This document shows positions 47,246-54,408 of a stretch of 64,000 nucleotides of DNA, one piece after another (the stretch's first letter is position 1; every line of letters starts with the position of its first letter). Source of the stretch: a virus; IMG/VR virus record IMGVR_UViG_3300044980_000010, positions 1-64,000 of that record; one strand, 5' to 3'. A program made the translations under genes and the position numbers. A model generated the notes under the pieces. The model saw only the letters and a program-made list of their open reading frames with translations. It was not told the origin of the DNA and did not search any database.

Positions 47246-48322
47246 ATGGCACTCTTCGGCACAGCCGCTGCACCAAAGAAGCTGGACCTGACAAAACGAA
47301 ATCCCATTCTCGACCCACTGCTCAAGAAGATGCAGGATCGCCTAGTAGGGCAAGGTAACGCCGCAGAGGTGCTGGTTGACATGGTGGCGACTCACCTGTC
47401 AGGTTTCGGTGCTCCCGGTAGGCCAGCAGGCAATGCGCTGCTCCTTGGGCCTACAGGCGCTGGCAAGACGCACGCCGTGGAGGTTCTGTGCGAGGGACTT
47501 GTAGGGGATGCAAAGGGTCTGATCAAAGTAGATTGTGCCGAGTTTCAACACTCGCACGAGATCGCCAAGCTGATAGGCTCGCCTCCCGGCTACCTAGGGC
47601 ACCGCGAGACACCTCCTCTGTTGACTCAGGAGCGCATCAACGCGCTGCACAAAGAGGGCATGCCGTTATCTGTCATTCTCTTCGATGAGATCGAGAAGGC
47701 TTCGGACGCTCTGTGGCAGTTGCTGCTGGGCGTGCTCGACAAAGCCACGCTGACTCTAGGTGACAACCGCGTGACTAACTTCGAGCACTGCATCATTCTG
47801 ATGACCTCCAACCTTGGTGCTAAGGAGATGCACGCCAAGAAGTACGGCTTCAAACAGAGCGAAGAGATCGAAATCATCAACGATGAGAAGAACGAGGAGA
47901 TCGCGCTCTCTGCCGCCAAGAAGCACTTCACGGCTGAGTTCATCAACCGCCTCGATCACATCGTGACGTTCAATACGTTGACCAAGCCGCAGGTGGCTCA
48001 GGTTATGAAGATCGAACTGGACCTGATCCAGAAGATGTTCTGGGACAAGGCGAAGTTCATCTACCAACTCACCCCTGCTGCGAAGTACACGATCTTGGAA
48101 GAGGGCTACAGCATCGAGTACGGCGCTCGCAATCTGAAGCGCGTCATTGAGAAGCGCCTGCGGCTTCCGCTGGCTGGACTAGTGTCCTCTGGGCAGATTT
48201 CACCGGGAGCTACACTGGTCATCGACCAAGCCCACCCGAAGGACAAGCAGTTCGAGTTCATCTCGACCAAGCTGGCCGGGACGAACATCACATTCAAAGA
48301 TGCCGAGGAGGCAATATTATGA
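47246..48322 (+). CDS. Clp-type AAA+ ATPase (ClpA/B D2-like)
   Basis: A 358-aa protein with AGGAGG upstream. Walker A GPTGAGKTHA, Walker B VILFDEIEK, sensor 1 MTSNLGA, sensor 2 IEYGARNLKRVIEKR and a C-terminal Clp small domain. No N-domain, no M-domain and no ClpX zinc finger, so it is a single-ring unfoldase by itself or a modifier of host Clp. It might act on tmRNA-tagged or host proteins (inference). Confidence 0.88.
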   Translation: MALFGTAAAPKKLDLTKRNPILDPLLKKMQDRLVGQGNAAEVLVDMVATHLSGFGAPGRPAGNALLLGPTGAGKTHAVEVLCEGLVGDAKGLIKVDCAEFQHSHEIAKLIGSPPGYLGHRETPPLLTQERINALHKEGMPLSVILFDEIEKASDALWQLLLGVLDKATLTLGDNRVTNFEHCIILMTSNLGAKEMHAKKYGFKQSEEIEIINDEKNEEIALSAAKKHFTAEFINRLDHIVTFNTLTKPQVAQVMKIELDLIQKMFWDKAKFIYQLTPAAKYTILEEGYSIEYGARNLKRVIEKRLRLPLAGLVSSGQISPGATLVIDQAHPKDKQFEFISTKLAGTNITFKDAEEAIL

Positions 48323-48639
48323 AGAAAACAAAAGTAACCGTAAAGTCGCTGCGTGAGGAACTGAAGAACGTGCAAGAGAACTTCGACGTGTACCGCGAGA
48401 AGACTCGCGCTTACATCTTCGAGAACGCCAGTCTGGGAAACCGCCGTCGCCTGATGTCGATCACGCCTGCCAACGAAAAAGGCATGATCAACGGTATGAC
48501 GATTCCAGAACTGGTCATGCTCGTCAACCTCAACGAAGGAACCGGAGAAGTGGTTCTGTTGGAGACTGAGAACAACAAGAAAGACCTCGTGGTCATAGCC
48601 AAGAAGAAAGGGCCGCGCACCCCGGTGGACCTCCTGTGA
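48319..48639 (+). CDS. Hypothetical protein
   Basis: A 106-aa ORF coupled by ATGA to the ATPase gene. Coiled-coil start (VKSLREELKNVQENFDVYRE) and beta-rich end (GEVVLLETENNKKDLVVIA). May be an adaptor or substrate of the ATPase; no family known. Confidence 0.6.
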   Translation: MKKTKVTVKSLREELKNVQENFDVYREKTRAYIFENASLGNRRRLMSITPANEKGMINGMTIPELVMLVNLNEGTGEVVLLETENNKKDLVVIAKKKGPRTPVDLL

Positions 48640-49496
48640 TAATCGACCCTCTCTTCAAAGGAACCGCCCTCAGCAACGAAGGGCTGGACAAGGCAGTGGG
48701 CATCGGGGAAGCCTTCACGAAGCTGCTGCAAGTGCTGGACGAAGTTTGTCCAAAGAGCCGCGAGTTCTCCATCGCTCGCACCAAACTGGAAGAGGCTTCG
48801 TTCTACGCAAAGAAATCTCTCACCAACTACGAAGGCAACCGCCAACCGTTGCCAGAAGGGAACTCTAACGTGGGATTCACTATCGAGTTCTCATACAACG
48901 ACGCGCCTTTCACGGCATCCAGCAATGACTCTCTCACCACAAACGGAGAGAGTCTGGATAACGTGGTATTCCAAGATCGCGCAGCAGCGGAGAAAGAAGC
49001 AACTCTGCAAGAACACCAGATGGGAATACGCTACAAATACTGGGTGGTGAGCACTGGCATTACAGTTGCGCCTAGCACTGGTCTTAAAGTTGTGCCTCGC
49101 ACTGCGATCTACGACGCCATTACCAAAGAAGATCAGTACGCGCAGGGCTGGGCAAAGGGCAAGCGCAGCGTGGATGGCACCGTGCCGGACCACCTCGTAT
49201 CTCGCCAGACAGGCCAGCCGTTCTCTTCCATGGAGTGGGTTATCTTCGCAGAGAAGTACCTCAACGAAGCAAAGACGGCCTACGCAAACTTCCTGCCTGA
49301 CATGAACGTGGTCAACATCCGTCTCCTCAAGGCAGCATCACTGCTAGTCAGTGCATTGCAGTGTTCTGCCTCCCAACAGGATTTGGACAAGATCGCGGGT
49401 GTGTCGAGCACTGGGTTCCCCATTCAACATGGAGGACTCTCCGCATTCAAACAGTACGCGAAAGACAATCCAGAGTTCGCAGGAGACCGAGCATGA
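48636..49496 (+). CDS. Protein with Acb2/Tad1-type hairpin domain (candidate anti-CBASS/anti-Thoeris)
   Basis: A 286-aa protein. Residues 17-65 have a helical hairpin with CPKSREFSIARTKLEEASFY, matching the SREKSLAxTKLEEAxxW pattern of the Acb2/Tad1 hairpin domain found in phage sponges that bind cyclic nucleotide or gcADPR signals. The C-terminal half (about 175-280) is a separate helical domain (EWVIFAEKYLNEAKTAY) resembling MazG-like bundles. If the match holds, it blocks CBASS or Thoeris signalling; the fusion is unusual. Confidence 0.65.
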   Translation: MIIDPLFKGTALSNEGLDKAVGIGEAFTKLLQVLDEVCPKSREFSIARTKLEEASFYAKKSLTNYEGNRQPLPEGNSNVGFTIEFSYNDAPFTASSNDSLTTNGESLDNVVFQDRAAAEKEATLQEHQMGIRYKYWVVSTGITVAPSTGLKVVPRTAIYDAITKEDQYAQGWAKGKRSVDGTVPDHLVSRQTGQPFSSMEWVIFAEKYLNEAKTAYANFLPDMNVVNIRLLKAASLLVSALQCSASQQDLDKIAGVSSTGFPIQHGGLSAFKQYAKDNPEFAGDRA

Positions 49497-50323
49497 GCGA
49501 CGGAATAAAGACCATAGCATTTGACGAAGCCAGCAACTTTGCTTGCACCGCTGCCGAAGAAGTTCGCGGCAAGCTGGTAGTGGGTGAGCCGGAGCAGGAA
49601 GAACTGACCATGGAAGAGGATGTCGTCGATGACTTCCTAACTCTGGAGAGCGACGGAGAGAAGCTGGTACTGGAGGCCGGGGATCAGCAACTGGTCCTAG
49701 CCGATTCCGAGTTCCACTCCAAACGCGACATCCGTGAGTTTGCAGACGACGTTCGCAACGTGCTCGAATCGCTGGCGTACTCAGTGACCGAGCGCCTACG
49801 TCAGCGCATCAGTGCCGAGCGCCGGGAAGAGCAGGCGAAGAACCTCAGATTCCTGAAGTTCATGCGAAACGTTTACAAAGCGTTAACGGAGAACTCCATT
49901 GCAGCAGCACAGAAGAAGGCCCAGTTCAAGTTCGACTTCTTGACCAAGGTTGCCTCCTCGGCTTTGACTTCGCTCCGGCAGGAGTTGGAAGGTCTGAAGA
50001 ACGCGCTGGCATCCGAGCGGCAAGAAGTGCGGCGTCTGCTGAACGTCATCAGCGAGAACAAGCGACCAGCGATCTACCTGATTGCTGAGGAACCATTCAT
50101 GGGAGTTCGTCAGCCGGGATGGGTTGTGATCGACGCCACATGGAAGCGCGGCCCAATGCACCTGAACGAGAGCGGTTACTTGGCGACCGCCTCAGAGGAC
50201 TTCAAGCCAACGGTGTTCTACAAGGAAGAAGACGCCCTGAAAGCCATCGAGGACACGCGGAACTTCAACAACGGTTCGCACACGTGGAGCAACAACGTGT
50301 ACTTCGCCGTCCAGATGGTGTAG
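49493..50323 (+). CDS. Hypothetical coiled-coil protein, last gene of rightward arm
   Basis: A 276-aa ORF coupled by ATGA. Acidic N-terminus (EPEQEELTMEEDVVDDF), coiled-coil middle (about residues 95-190) and a beta-rich C-terminal domain (GVRQPGWVVIDATWKRGPMH). It ends 37 bases before the bidirectional terminator. No family recognised. Confidence 0.65.
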   Translation: MSDGIKTIAFDEASNFACTAAEEVRGKLVVGEPEQEELTMEEDVVDDFLTLESDGEKLVLEAGDQQLVLADSEFHSKRDIREFADDVRNVLESLAYSVTERLRQRISAERREEQAKNLRFLKFMRNVYKALTENSIAAAQKKAQFKFDFLTKVASSALTSLRQELEGLKNALASERQEVRRLLNVISENKRPAIYLIAEEPFMGVRQPGWVVIDATWKRGPMHLNESGYLATASEDFKPTVFYKEEDALKAIEDTRNFNNGSHTWSNNVYFAVQMV

Positions 50324-50360
50324 TCAAGTTTTCTTGCAAATAAACTGGACAAAAAAAATA

Positions 50361-50405
50361 GCCCCACCGATTCCCGAAAGGGAGTTGGTGGGGCTTTTCT
50401 TATTT
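50361..50405. terminator. Bidirectional terminator between the two arms
   Basis: A 15-bp stem (50361-50375 with 50380-50394, two G-T pairs) capped by a GAAA tetraloop has AAAAAAAATA on its left and TTTTCTTATTT on its right, so it works from both sides. It separates the convergent arms. Confidence 0.95.
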
Positions 50406-50750
50406 CCGCATCATTTCTTTGTACCACTGTGGAGGCCACGTGCCGAAGTGTTCCTGCTTCCAGTCATACAACCATGAAGTGGGATCGTTGGCTTCTACGT
50501 AGCGGAACCAGTCGTGGTGATCCAGTCCTTGCCAAGTCTGATGGCCGTCGCGGTTCCACGAATAGACCTCGTTGTGGGCGCACTGCAAACGGTGTGGGAG
50601 AACCACGTCGAACTCTTCAGTGTGAAGAGCGATGTGGAGGGCTTGGCGGTGAGCACGGCGTACGCCACGGGCTGCAAGGGTCTTGTCGTACTGTGCTGAG
50701 TTGTTGCCGCAGATCGCGGCGAAGGGTTGGTGCTTGTAGCTTCTGCTCAT
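50400..50750 (-). CDS. Hypothetical protein (MSRSYK type)
   Basis: A 116-aa ORF with AAGGAG upstream. The MSRSYKHQP start followed by a basic, Arg/His-rich helix recalls a family of short phage and bacterial proteins of unknown function; the C-terminal half is Trp-rich (DHHDWFRYVEANDPTSWLYD). Its stop codon lies in the A/T-run of the bidirectional terminator. Confidence 0.6.
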   Translation of the reverse strand: MSRSYKHQPFAAICGNNSAQYDKTLAARGVRRAHRQALHIALHTEEFDVVLPHRLQCAHNEVYSWNRDGHQTWQGLDHHDWFRYVEANDPTSWLYDWKQEHFGTWPPQWYKEMMRK

Positions 50751-50811
50751 GTGACTCCTTAGAAAATCTAAAGTGTCATTGTGAGCCTCCTGTTCTGTCT
50801 GCTACGCGAAC

Positions 50812-50838
50812 CTTTAATAACGATTCGCCTTATTAAAG
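50812..50838. repeat. 9-bp perfect inverted repeat
   Basis: CTTTAATAA (50812-50820) and TTATTAAAG (50830-50838) with a 9-base loop, between the tRNA-Met 3' end and the gene at 50400-50750. Possibly an RNA processing site. Confidence 0.55.
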
Positions 50839-50840
50839 TT

Positions 50841-50918
50841 TGGTTGCGGTGGAAGGATTTGAACCTCCGTGATCAGGTTATGGGCCTGCGCTGGAACCGG
50901 ACTCCAGTCTACACCGCA
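50841..50918 (-). tRNA. tRNA-Met (CAT)
   Basis: Acceptor TGCGGTG/CACCGCA, T arm with GGTTCAAAT, CCA encoded. Anticodon loop CCCATAA gives anticodon CAT, with an unusual C at position 33. Last of seven leftward tRNAs. Confidence 0.88.
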
Positions 50919-50921
50919 TCA

Positions 50922-50999
50922 TGGTCAGGATGGCAGGATTTGAACCTGCGACCACTCGCATCCGAGGCGAGGACTCTGGCCAGACTGAGCTACATCCTG
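50922..50999 (-). tRNA. tRNA-Pro (CGG)
   Basis: Acceptor CAGGATG/CATCCTG, anticodon stem CTCGC/GCGAG, loop CTCGGAT (anticodon CGG), T arm GCAGG-TTCAAAT-CCTGC, discriminator A and encoded CCA. Only three bases separate it from tRNA-Met. Confidence 0.93.
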
Positions 51000-51014
51000 T
51001 TGTTGAAAAAAAAA

Positions 51015-51090
51015 TGGTAGGCATGGATGGGATCGAACCACCAACCAGTGGAATCAGAGTCCACCGTTCTGCCAGTTGAACTACATGCCT
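51015..51090 (-). tRNA. tRNA-Gln (CTG)
   Basis: Acceptor AGGCATG/CATGCCT, anticodon stem GTGGA/TCCAC, loop CTCTGAT (anticodon CTG), T arm GGTGG-TTCGATC-CCATC, CCA encoded. Confidence 0.93.
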
Positions 51091-51091
51091 G

Positions 51092-51167
51092 TGGTGGGGA
51101 TGGATGGAATCGAACCACCGACGCGCAGCTTTTCAGACTGCCGCTCTACCAACTGAGCTACATCCCC
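51092..51167 (-). tRNA. tRNA-Phe (GAA)
   Basis: Acceptor GGGGATG/CATCCCC, D arm GCTC-AGTTGGTA-GAGC, anticodon stem GCAGT/GCTGC, loop CTGAAAA (anticodon GAA), T arm GGTGG-TTCGATT-CCATC, CCA encoded. Confidence 0.94.
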
Positions 51168-51174
51168 GTGTTGC

Positions 51175-51552
51175 TTAGGAAACTTCCTGTGCCGATGTGA
51201 CGTTGCCTGCGGCAGTGCTGATGCTGTTGCCGGACGTTGCCAGCTTAACAGTAAGTGTTGCGTTCTGGCCGGAGCCACTGATGGCGGTGACCACGCCGAT
51301 TGCTGTGACCTGATTCCCGACAGCACCGTAGGACTTTCCGTCGATGCTCACTGCAACGTGGTTTGCGTCCGCCTGATGTTCGTTGGTGTAGGCGTCGTTA
51401 GCTTGGATGTTGAAGGTGCTCGCATCGAACGGTGCCTGTACAGTGACTGTTGCTTTCGATCCCGTGCCGGACACGGACGATACTCTTGCTGTGATGGAGA
51501 CGCTATCATTGACAGCGACCGTGGAGCCGTTCTTGTTGATTCCTGTGCTCAT
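51175..51552 (-). CDS. Hypothetical beta-rich protein between tRNA genes
   Basis: A 125-aa Ser/Thr/Val/Gly-rich protein (VNDSVSITARVSSVSGTGSK, ATLTVKLATSGNSIS) with the look of an Ig-like or virion surface domain. GAAAGGATC precedes the ATG. Its place inside the tRNA cluster is unusual. No Cys, no membrane segment. Confidence 0.65.
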   Translation of the reverse strand: MSTGINKNGSTVAVNDSVSITARVSSVSGTGSKATVTVQAPFDASTFNIQANDAYTNEHQADANHVAVSIDGKSYGAVGNQVTAIGVVTAISGSGQNATLTVKLATSGNSISTAAGNVTSAQEVS

Positions 51553-51570
51553 GTGTTGATCCTTTCAAAA

Positions 51571-51644
51571 TGGCACCCGAGGTTGGACTTGAACCAACAA
51601 CGCAGCGTTTTGGAGACGCGCAGTTTGCTTGAGCCTACTCGGGC
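51571..51644 (-). tRNA. tRNA-Trp (CCA), atypical D arm
   Basis: Acceptor GCCCGAG/CTCGGGT, T arm with GGTTCAAGTCC, discriminator G and encoded CCA. Loop CTCCAAA gives anticodon CCA on a stem with GCGT/ACGC. The D arm (GGCTCAAGCAAACTGC) lacks the usual pairing and G18G19. Confidence 0.78.
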
Positions 51645-51654
51645 AAAACTTTTA

Positions 51655-51731
51655 TGGAGCGACCGGAGAGATTTGAACTCTCGACCTTCCCCATGGCAAG
51701 GGGACGCTCTACCAGACTGAGCTACGGTCGC
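51655..51731 (-). tRNA. tRNA-Gly (GCC)
   Basis: Acceptor GCGACCG/CGGTCGC, D arm GCTC-AGTCTGGTA-GAGC, anticodon stem TCCCC/GGGGA, loop TTGCCAT (anticodon GCC), T arm GAGAG-TTCAAAT-CTCTC, CCA encoded. Confidence 0.93.
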
Positions 51732-51733
51732 GG

Positions 51734-51810
51734 GGTGACGTGTGGAAGTCGAATCCACCAGAACTGGGTTCACAAGCCAGTGCAACAGTTCCCAGAGTTG
51801 CCAACGTCAC
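51734..51810 (-). tRNA. tRNA-His-like (GTG)
   Basis: Acceptor GTGACGT/ACGTCAC, D arm GCAAC ... GTTGC, T arm GTGGA-TTCGACT-TCCAC, discriminator C. Loop TTGTGAA gives anticodon GTG with a C-C mismatch at the top of the stem. The base before the acceptor is T rather than the usual G-1, and CCA is not encoded. Confidence 0.78.
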
Positions 51811-51927
51811 AGTTGGTGCGCCTGTCCGGCGCGAAGCGTCTCAAAACGAGATTAAATAAGTCCTTTGTTTTCAACAAACCCTCATTGCGAGCGTTTGGTG
51901 GCGTTTTGGAGGGACTTTGGCTCCAAA

Positions 51928-51970
51928 CAAGGAAAGCCCCATGCGGAGGCTAAACCTCTCTGCACGGGGC
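51928..51970 (-). terminator. Terminator of the leftward genes 52-55 kb
   Basis: Read leftward, GCCCC-G-TGC-AG-AGAGG/CCTCC-GCA-T-GGGGC (51970-51936) is followed by TTTCCTTG. It follows the gene ending at 51994 and precedes the tRNA cluster. A second 7-bp hairpin (TTTGGAG/CTCCAAA) lies at about 51903-51927. Confidence 0.65.
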
Positions 51971-51993
51971 TGGAATGTGGCCTAGCGTTAGGG

Positions 51994-52302
51994 TTATTCT
52001 ATGGTGCCGATTGGGAATGGAGGCTCGTATTCCACATAAGTTGGAGCCACCCAAGCAAAGATGTCCTGACGGCCAGCATCACGGGCACTCTTGTTCCTGT
52101 AGATCGCGCCGGACGGGCTGACGGGTGCAGTCCTGACTTCCACACGCTTTACCACGGAACCTTTGACTATGATGAGATCGCAGCTTGCATCTGGCGAGAC
52201 TGCACGGAACACTTCCCAGCCTCTCGCCATAAGATCGACACATGCACGAAGTTCGCTCACTGCACCTGTCGTGCTTGTGTGTTTACGTTCTGGCATCTTC
52301 AT
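51994..52302 (-). CDS. PD-(D/E)XK endonuclease-like protein
   Basis: A 102-aa protein with GAVSELRACVDLMARGWEVF, SCDLIIV and VEVRTA: the helix-Glu, Asp and ExK-type motifs of small PD-(D/E)XK nucleases such as group I intron and homing endonucleases, with Arg in place of the usual Lys. Coupled closely to the gene upstream at 52307. Homing or restriction-type nuclease. Confidence 0.7.
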   Translation of the reverse strand: MKMPERKHTSTTGAVSELRACVDLMARGWEVFRAVSPDASCDLIIVKGSVVKRVEVRTAPVSPSGAIYRNKSARDAGRQDIFAWVAPTYVEYEPPFPIGTIE

Positions 52303-52306
52303 TTGA

Positions 52307-53056
52307 TCACAGCCCTGTCTCTGTCTTGATGAACTGACGAGATACAAACCCTGCGACGTAGCCAATGATGAACCATCGGCGTTTAGAGCGCCTTGCCTCG
52401 GCCTTGACCGTGGCGATCTGCGCGGTGCATACCTTGGCGTCATCCACAGCCTTCGCCTGAAGGCCCGTGATGAGCACGTCGCGGTCGGAGACCTGTTGGC
52501 CTTCTGCCGCAAGCAGGCTCTGTGCATTCTTCAGTTCTTCGGTCTCGGCGGTGAGTTGCTGCTGGAGCACTGGAGCCTTCTCCAGTTCTACCACTGTGGC
52601 AACCGCTCCGCTGTCCGGTAAAGTGACTTGTCCATTAGCCGAGGACGCGCTCGCTTCGGGAACAAGCGTGTTCCAACGTTGCGTCAGTTCGGTGGGCGTC
52701 AGTGTTTTGTCCACCTGCTGTTGCTTGGAGAGCGCCGTCACCAGCGTAACCTGTAACTGTTGAAGCTGTGCATCACGCGCTTCGATCTTCGCGTTAAGCG
52801 CCGCCGTATCCGCGTCGTGCTGGGCAATCAACTTCGCGGTGGCATCGTTCTTCTCTTGCTGGACCTGTGCGACGATCTGGGCTTGCTGCGTCATAGCGCG
52901 GTCATGGTTAATCAGCAAGGTGTCTACCTTACCGAGGGCGAACCACAGGATGAGACCAGCAAAGAACGTAAGAACCAGTCTCTCATGTGCTTTCAAATAA
53001 ACGCTGATCGGGTGCAGCGAGGACACAATAGGTTGTGGTGTTGGCGTGGTGCTCAT
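52307..53056 (-). CDS. Membrane protein with long coiled coil
   Basis: A 249-aa protein: transmembrane helix at about 27-46 (RLVLTFFAGLILWFALGKV), coiled coil from 55 to 120 and again 155-215, and a C-terminal hydrophobic segment (RWFIIGYVAGFVSRQF). The layout is spanin-like or a periplasmic tether; no sequence family is certain. It overlaps the HNH gene upstream by four bases. Confidence 0.6.
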   Translation of the reverse strand: MSTTPTPQPIVSSLHPISVYLKAHERLVLTFFAGLILWFALGKVDTLLINHDRAMTQQAQIVAQVQQEKNDATAKLIAQHDADTAALNAKIEARDAQLQQLQVTLVTALSKQQQVDKTLTPTELTQRWNTLVPEASASSANGQVTLPDSGAVATVVELEKAPVLQQQLTAETEELKNAQSLLAAEGQQVSDRDVLITGLQAKAVDDAKVCTAQIATVKAEARRSKRRWFIIGYVAGFVSRQFIKTETGL

Positions 53057-53460
53057 TTGTTCTCCTTTACAAGTTCAAACATCAGTTCGACGGTTCGCGG
53101 ATATTCAAAACCAATCTGCTCAAGTCTTCCCTTGCGAGCATTGCAGCTTTTGTCTCTGCTTCCCTCTTTCATTCCACAGCACGCTACTACGTTGTTCATT
53201 GTGTAGCCTTGGTGGTGATCGAGGCGATCTAGGTTGTATCCAAACTCCGACAATGGACCGGAGCAGTAGTAGCACACTGGGTGTTTCAACATGAAGAACT
53301 CGTAGTCCTCCATGGAGATTTCTAGCAGTCTTCCATCGCGTCTTGCTGCACGCTTCAGTTGTGCATACCTGCCGGGAAATGATCTGCGATACTTTGCAAC
53401 TACGTCGGGATTTGCGTCCCTCCATTTCCTAGCGTAACTTGCTCCGAGTCCTTTGCCCAT
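53053..53460 (-). CDS. HNH endonuclease
   Basis: A 135-aa protein with CYYCSGPLSEFGYNLDRLDH (Cys pair and catalytic His region), NNVVACC and SCNARKGRLE. The last Cys group is stretched by an insert (CCGMKEGSRDKSC) compared with its paralogue at 44097. Basic N-terminus. Likely a homing nuclease. Confidence 0.85.
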   Translation of the reverse strand: MGKGLGASYARKWRDANPDVVAKYRRSFPGRYAQLKRAARRDGRLLEISMEDYEFFMLKHPVCYYCSGPLSEFGYNLDRLDHHQGYTMNNVVACCGMKEGSRDKSCNARKGRLEQIGFEYPRTVELMFELVKENK

Positions 53461-53469
53461 CTGAGTCTC

Positions 53470-54216
53470 CTAGTTGAATAAATCGAAAAAGCTGTGCGGT
53501 ATTTTCTTAGGTTCCGGTTCTGTCTCACTCAGTGAGGCGTCACCTTTACCCACCGCGACGGCTGTGAGTTGTGTTGCGGTGAAGTTCACATCGAAGCTAG
53601 CACTAAGCCAGTTGTCGTCCTTTGGACCCCCGACCATGTACGTCGTGACCGCGATGATCCGTCCATCTTCTCCGTAGATAGCAGAGCCGCTGTCGCCGGG
53701 GATCACATGGATGGTGTAGTACACCAAGCCGTCCGCTTGATCCACTTCGCTGACATCTTGCACTGCAAACGACCTGTACCCTTCTTTGTACTGCGGAGGG
53801 TATGCACCACCACCAGAGCCGTAGAGGTAAACGTGCTCGAACGTCCCGGCTGGATGCGCTCCCGGCTGCAACGGTACGAAGTTGTGAAACTCCTGACCGT
53901 CCACGATGTAGATCACGTGGTCTCTACCGTCGATTGTTTTCGACAGCAGGTGGAACTTCTTCATAGAGAGATCGAGAGTGACCGTGGTGAGGTCAGACTC
54001 ATTGCAGTGTGCTGCTGTGAGTAGAGCATGTGGTCCTACTGCTGTAGCTGTGCATTGTCCATCTGGAAACTTGATGCGGTGCTCTGCTCTCTGCTGGATC
54101 GTGATTGGGCGTTGAACTGCTACTGACTGAATGGGTCTGTGCTTAACAGTGCCCACAACAAGGAGCGTAGCTGCTACAAAGAGCAGTGCGGTCCTGAGGA
54201 ACTTCTTGAACTGCAT
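53470..54216 (-). CDS. Secreted trypsin-like serine protease
   Basis: A 248-aa protein with a signal peptide or anchor (KKFLRTALLFVAATLLVVG). LLTAAHC carries the catalytic His, IPGDSGSA the nucleophile Ser and oxyanion loop; the Asp is not obvious. The ATG at 54216 was chosen over a frame opening at 54396 because the extension has no protein character and crosses a terminator. A secreted protease is unusual in a phage and may act at the cell surface or in virion maturation. Confidence 0.8.
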   Translation of the reverse strand: MQFKKFLRTALLFVAATLLVVGTVKHRPIQSVAVQRPITIQQRAEHRIKFPDGQCTATAVGPHALLTAAHCNESDLTTVTLDLSMKKFHLLSKTIDGRDHVIYIVDGQEFHNFVPLQPGAHPAGTFEHVYLYGSGGGAYPPQYKEGYRSFAVQDVSEVDQADGLVYYTIHVIPGDSGSAIYGEDGRIIAVTTYMVGGPKDDNWLSASFDVNFTATQLTAVAVGKGDASLSETEPEPKKIPHSFFDLFN

Positions 54217-54300
54217 GGTGTAACCCCGGAAGCCGCTCAGTCCAGAGCACAACGGCTTCGGCCACGTCCGCGTTAAGCGGCCCTCTGTTCGTGGTCTAAC

Positions 54301-54339
54301 GAAAGTCAAAGGCTCACCCGTCTCCGTCTGGGGTGAGCC
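54301..54339 (-). terminator. Terminator downstream of the dNMP kinase gene
   Basis: Leftward reading: GGCTCACCC (54339-54331) pairs with GGGTGAGCC (54319-54311), 9 bp, followed by TTTGACTTTC. It separates the kinase gene from the protease gene. Confidence 0.75.
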
Positions 54340-54384
54340 GAAAGGCCGTAGAAGGTGGGAAAGGTTAACCACCAACGGAAAGCC

Positions 54385-54408
54385 ATGCGTCCCCAACTTG
54401 GGGACGGA
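54385..54408. repeat. Dispersed palindrome, copy 2
   Basis: CGTCCCC-AACTT-GGGGACG with the same flanks (ATG before, GA after) as 20198-20221. It lies immediately after the kinase stop codon. Confidence 0.75.
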
